A DNA stretch of 64,000 nt, taken from the NCBI RefSeq assembly GCF_900099995.1, contig NZ_FNCZ01000006.1, positions 62,001-126,000 on the forward strand. Reading direction: 5' to 3'. Both the position numbers and the translations under genes were made by a program. How positions within the stretch are numbered: position 1 is the first letter of the stretch; the number at the start of each line of letters is the position of its first letter. The DNA comes from Winogradskyella thalassocola. GTDB lineage: Bacteria > Bacteroidota > Bacteroidia > Flavobacteriales > Flavobacteriaceae. A model generated the notes under the pieces. It saw nothing but the letters and a program-made list of their open reading frames with translations, was not told where the DNA came from and made no database searches. This document shows, in pieces, positions 62,252 to 64,000 of this stretch.

Positions 62252-62756
62252 AACTCTATTTAAAGAGGAAGACGAATTAAAAACGCTTCCGGAAAATCAT
62301 AGAGATGAGTTTTTAGAGAAACTTAAAAAGCAACCCAAACCAAAGCAGAATCCTTATGCTTGGTTAAGTGCGGCAGCTATTTTAATCATTGCATTAACTA
62401 TTGGGTTTAATGTGATGGAAATGGAATCAAAACCAGAACTAAATCAAGTATCACCAATTATAGCACAAGTAGAAGCTGTAGAGGCAACATATCTTAAAGA
62501 TATTGAAACAGAATGGGAGAACTTTATTGCCATTGCAGACGATGACGTTTTAGTGGAACGATTTAGAAAAAACTTAAAAGATTTAGATACAGATTATCAA
62601 AGTATCTCTCTACAATTTAAAGAAGATTCTAATAATATTTTAGTCATTGAAGCATTAGTTGATAATCTTCAAACTCGACTTCAAATTTTAAAAGATATTC
62701 AGAAACACATCAAAATATTAAATCAAACAAACGAACAGAATGAAAACACCATTTAA
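62235..62756 (+). CDS. Putative membrane anti-sigma factor
   Basis: A 173-residue protein with a basic cytoplasmic part (FKEEDELKTLPENHRDEFLEKLKKQPKPKQNPYAWL), one TM helix (SAAAILIIALTIGFNV) and a helical outer part (LKDIETEWENFIAIADDDVLVERFRKNLKDL). This is the topology of anti-sigma factors partnered with ECF sigmas in flavobacteria. No zinc-type HxxxCxxC is visible, so it is not a ZAS protein. It overlaps the sigma gene by 17 bases and the next gene by 17 bases. Confidence 0.7.
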   Translation: MKQDIRTLFKEEDELKTLPENHRDEFLEKLKKQPKPKQNPYAWLSAAAILIIALTIGFNVMEMESKPELNQVSPIIAQVEAVEATYLKDIETEWENFIAIADDDVLVERFRKNLKDLDTDYQSISLQFKEDSNNILVIEALVDNLQTRLQILKDIQKHIKILNQTNEQNENTI

Positions 62757-63912
62757 ACTTTTAGCACTGATGCTCATCACATCAGTCATGCTAAATGCAC
62801 AACAACACAAGATTCACAGTGAATCTTTTACGACTGATAAAAATACCACGGCCATCTTTAATTTAGATAATATTACAGTTGCGTTGGAGGAGTCTACAGA
62901 TGGGAAAGTTCATGTGGATTATATTATGGAATTTGATGGATATTCAAAGAAAGAAATTAATTCCTTTTTAGATGAGGTAAAAGTAGAGGTCGGTAAATTT
63001 GATAATCATATTACGCTTAGTGCTAGTAGTAAAAATAAAATTTCAATGGAAACTTTTGAGTTTAATACTACAGATGCGATTACTTTAAACAAGTCCTTTT
63101 TCGATTCTAAAAAAGATACTGTTGGTCGCAAATCATTAGATGCATTACGTTTAGAAATAGAACAGAATAATCACAGTATACAGGGGAATTCTTTAAAATA
63201 TATTAACGACCGTTTTAAAAAAGTAGATAAAGATGGTAAGGTGACTAATTTTAAAAAAGGAGGTATAAAAATGATGAGAAGTCATTTTACAATTAAAATT
63301 CCATCGTATTTAAAATTAACAGTTAATGCCAAAGAAACGGGGGTGTATGCCAGACATAATCTTAGAAATGAATTGTCTATAACATTGAATGGTGGAACAG
63401 TGAAAACAAAATTAATTTCAAACCCTTATAATAAATTTAAAATTGAAAATGCAACTCTAGAAGTCATAGGAATAGTAGGCGGTGATTTTGAATTTAAAAA
63501 TGTTAAAAATGGTAAAATAGGAAGTATTCAAAATGCTAAAATTAGTTCAGAATTTTCAAAAGTTGAAATAGGTGAGATTCAAAAAAATACGATAATAACA
63601 GACTTTAATAGTGAGTATTATTTTTATAATTGGGCTAAAGATTTTAAACGTTTTAATCTGTATTCTGAATATTCTAAGATACATTTATTTTATCCCAAGT
63701 TAGATTATAGTTTTAAAGTGATAGGCAATAACACTAAGAGTTTTGTTGACAAGTATACCATAGAAATGCAGCCTACAAAAAAAGGAGAGAAGTTCAATAT
63801 GATGGAACGAAAATCACAAGGCAATGGTGAGTTTTCAGGTGAAATTTTCTTCAATATCATTCATGGTATTATTTATTCATACAACGATTCAATCAAAAAA
63901 ATAAACAATTAA
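62740..63912 (+). CDS. Exported adhesin-like protein (DUF4097-like)
   Basis: A 390-residue protein with signal peptide MKTPFKLLALMLITSVMLNAQ. The later part (FTIKIPSYLKLTVNAKETGVYARHNLRNELSITLNGGTVKTKLISNPYNKFKIENATLEVIGIVGGDFEFKNVKNGKIG) is a repetitive beta-solenoid-like pattern as in DUF4097/DUF2807 adhesins. It lies in the ECF sigma operon, so it is probably an envelope protein under control of that sigma factor. Confidence 0.72.
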   Translation: MKTPFKLLALMLITSVMLNAQQHKIHSESFTTDKNTTAIFNLDNITVALEESTDGKVHVDYIMEFDGYSKKEINSFLDEVKVEVGKFDNHITLSASSKNKISMETFEFNTTDAITLNKSFFDSKKDTVGRKSLDALRLEIEQNNHSIQGNSLKYINDRFKKVDKDGKVTNFKKGGIKMMRSHFTIKIPSYLKLTVNAKETGVYARHNLRNELSITLNGGTVKTKLISNPYNKFKIENATLEVIGIVGGDFEFKNVKNGKIGSIQNAKISSEFSKVEIGEIQKNTIITDFNSEYYFYNWAKDFKRFNLYSEYSKIHLFYPKLDYSFKVIGNNTKSFVDKYTIEMQPTKKGEKFNMMERKSQGNGEFSGEIFFNIIHGIIYSYNDSIKKINN

Positions 63913-63915
63913 TTT

Positions 63916-64000
63916 ATGAAAAGAATTCTAATTATGACTGTTGCATTAACGTGTTTCAGTGGATTGCTAGCACAACAGAAGGAAACGAATTCTAAATCGG
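63916..64000 (+). CDS. Exported protein, 3' end beyond the window
   Basis: Only the first 28 codons are visible: MKRILIMTVALTCFSGLLAQ followed by QKETNSKS, a signal peptide and the first residues of an unknown mature protein. It starts three bases after the preceding gene's stop and belongs to the same sigma-factor operon. Confidence 0.6.
   Translation, partial: MKRILIMTVALTCFSGLLAQQKETNSKS

Overview
The window is chromosomal DNA of a member of the Bacteroidota, most likely a marine-type Flavobacteriaceae. The evidence is low GC, start codons without Shine-Dalgarno sequences, several upstream boxes of the TAnnTTTG type used by Bacteroidota RNA polymerase, signal peptides ending in AQ or SQ, lipoproteins with an SC or AC lipobox, a type IX secretion C-terminal sorting domain, and the gene order tRNA-tuf-tRNA-secE-nusG-rplKAJL-rpoBC. 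No prophage, insertion sequence, CRISPR array or rRNA operon was seen. Most of the window is core genome.

Layout. 1-5350: end of a Trp-rich membrane protein, a RhlE-like DEAD-box helicase, two small conserved genes, then a minus-strand group with YitT, TrmL and two small proteins, and an isolated trpA. 5660-21400: cell-envelope and metabolism genes (a large TPR protein with an outer-membrane beta-barrel partner, an amidohydrolase lipoprotein, a lipoprotein with a TonB-C-like end, methyltransferase, YkgJ-type Cys-cluster protein, sterol-desaturase family, GDPD, NamZ-type muramidase, LolC/E-like permease, cysteine synthase). 21500-31160: methyltransferase, a membrane-protein gene broken by an in-frame TAG, DUF2851, PspC-like, K+ channel, alanine/Na+ symporter, HhH protein, acyl-CoA dehydrogenase, XerC-like recombinase, and the ribosome hibernation factor HPF. 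31200-44700: the translation and transcription core, with four tRNAs, tuf, tRNA-Trp, secE, nusG, rplK, rplA, rplJ, rplL, rpoB and rpoC, ending in a strong terminator. 44750-51600: DUF3467, a secreted aryl-sulfotransferase-like protein, a YjdI-type protein, RF3, Idi, a 6-pyruvoyl-tetrahydropterin synthase family protein, phosphomannose isomerase, and a second identical tRNA-Thr(TGT). 51760-64000: DUF4369 lipoprotein, DUF819 transporter, a compact five-gene SPFH/glycine-zipper/DUF4177/PH-like/RHH operon, a secreted hydrolase, a VanX-type dipeptidase, several membrane proteins, and an ECF sigma operon that runs off the right edge.

The less ordinary signals are mostly between genes. At 55943-55958 there is an exact sigma-54 type -24/-12 element with no downstream gene on its strand. 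It is followed by two palindromes and an intrinsic terminator about 105 bases later, which makes a candidate sigma-54-dependent small RNA. Two genes (acyl-CoA dehydrogenase and DUF3467) are each followed by a second, diverged copy of only their own 3' end. The changes are mostly or wholly synonymous, and a quasi-palindrome overlaps the start of each extra tail. Short dispersed repeats with a CGTCATTGCGAG core, and a palindromic ATTCCTGC/GCAGGAAT unit, sit directly after stop codons.

Working together: the tuf-to-rpoC block builds the translation and transcription machinery, with hairpins between rplL/rpoB and rpoB/rpoC. The SPFH cassette is a tightly coupled membrane-domain operon of unknown role. 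The sigma factor, its presumed membrane anti-sigma factor and two exported proteins look like one envelope-response operon.
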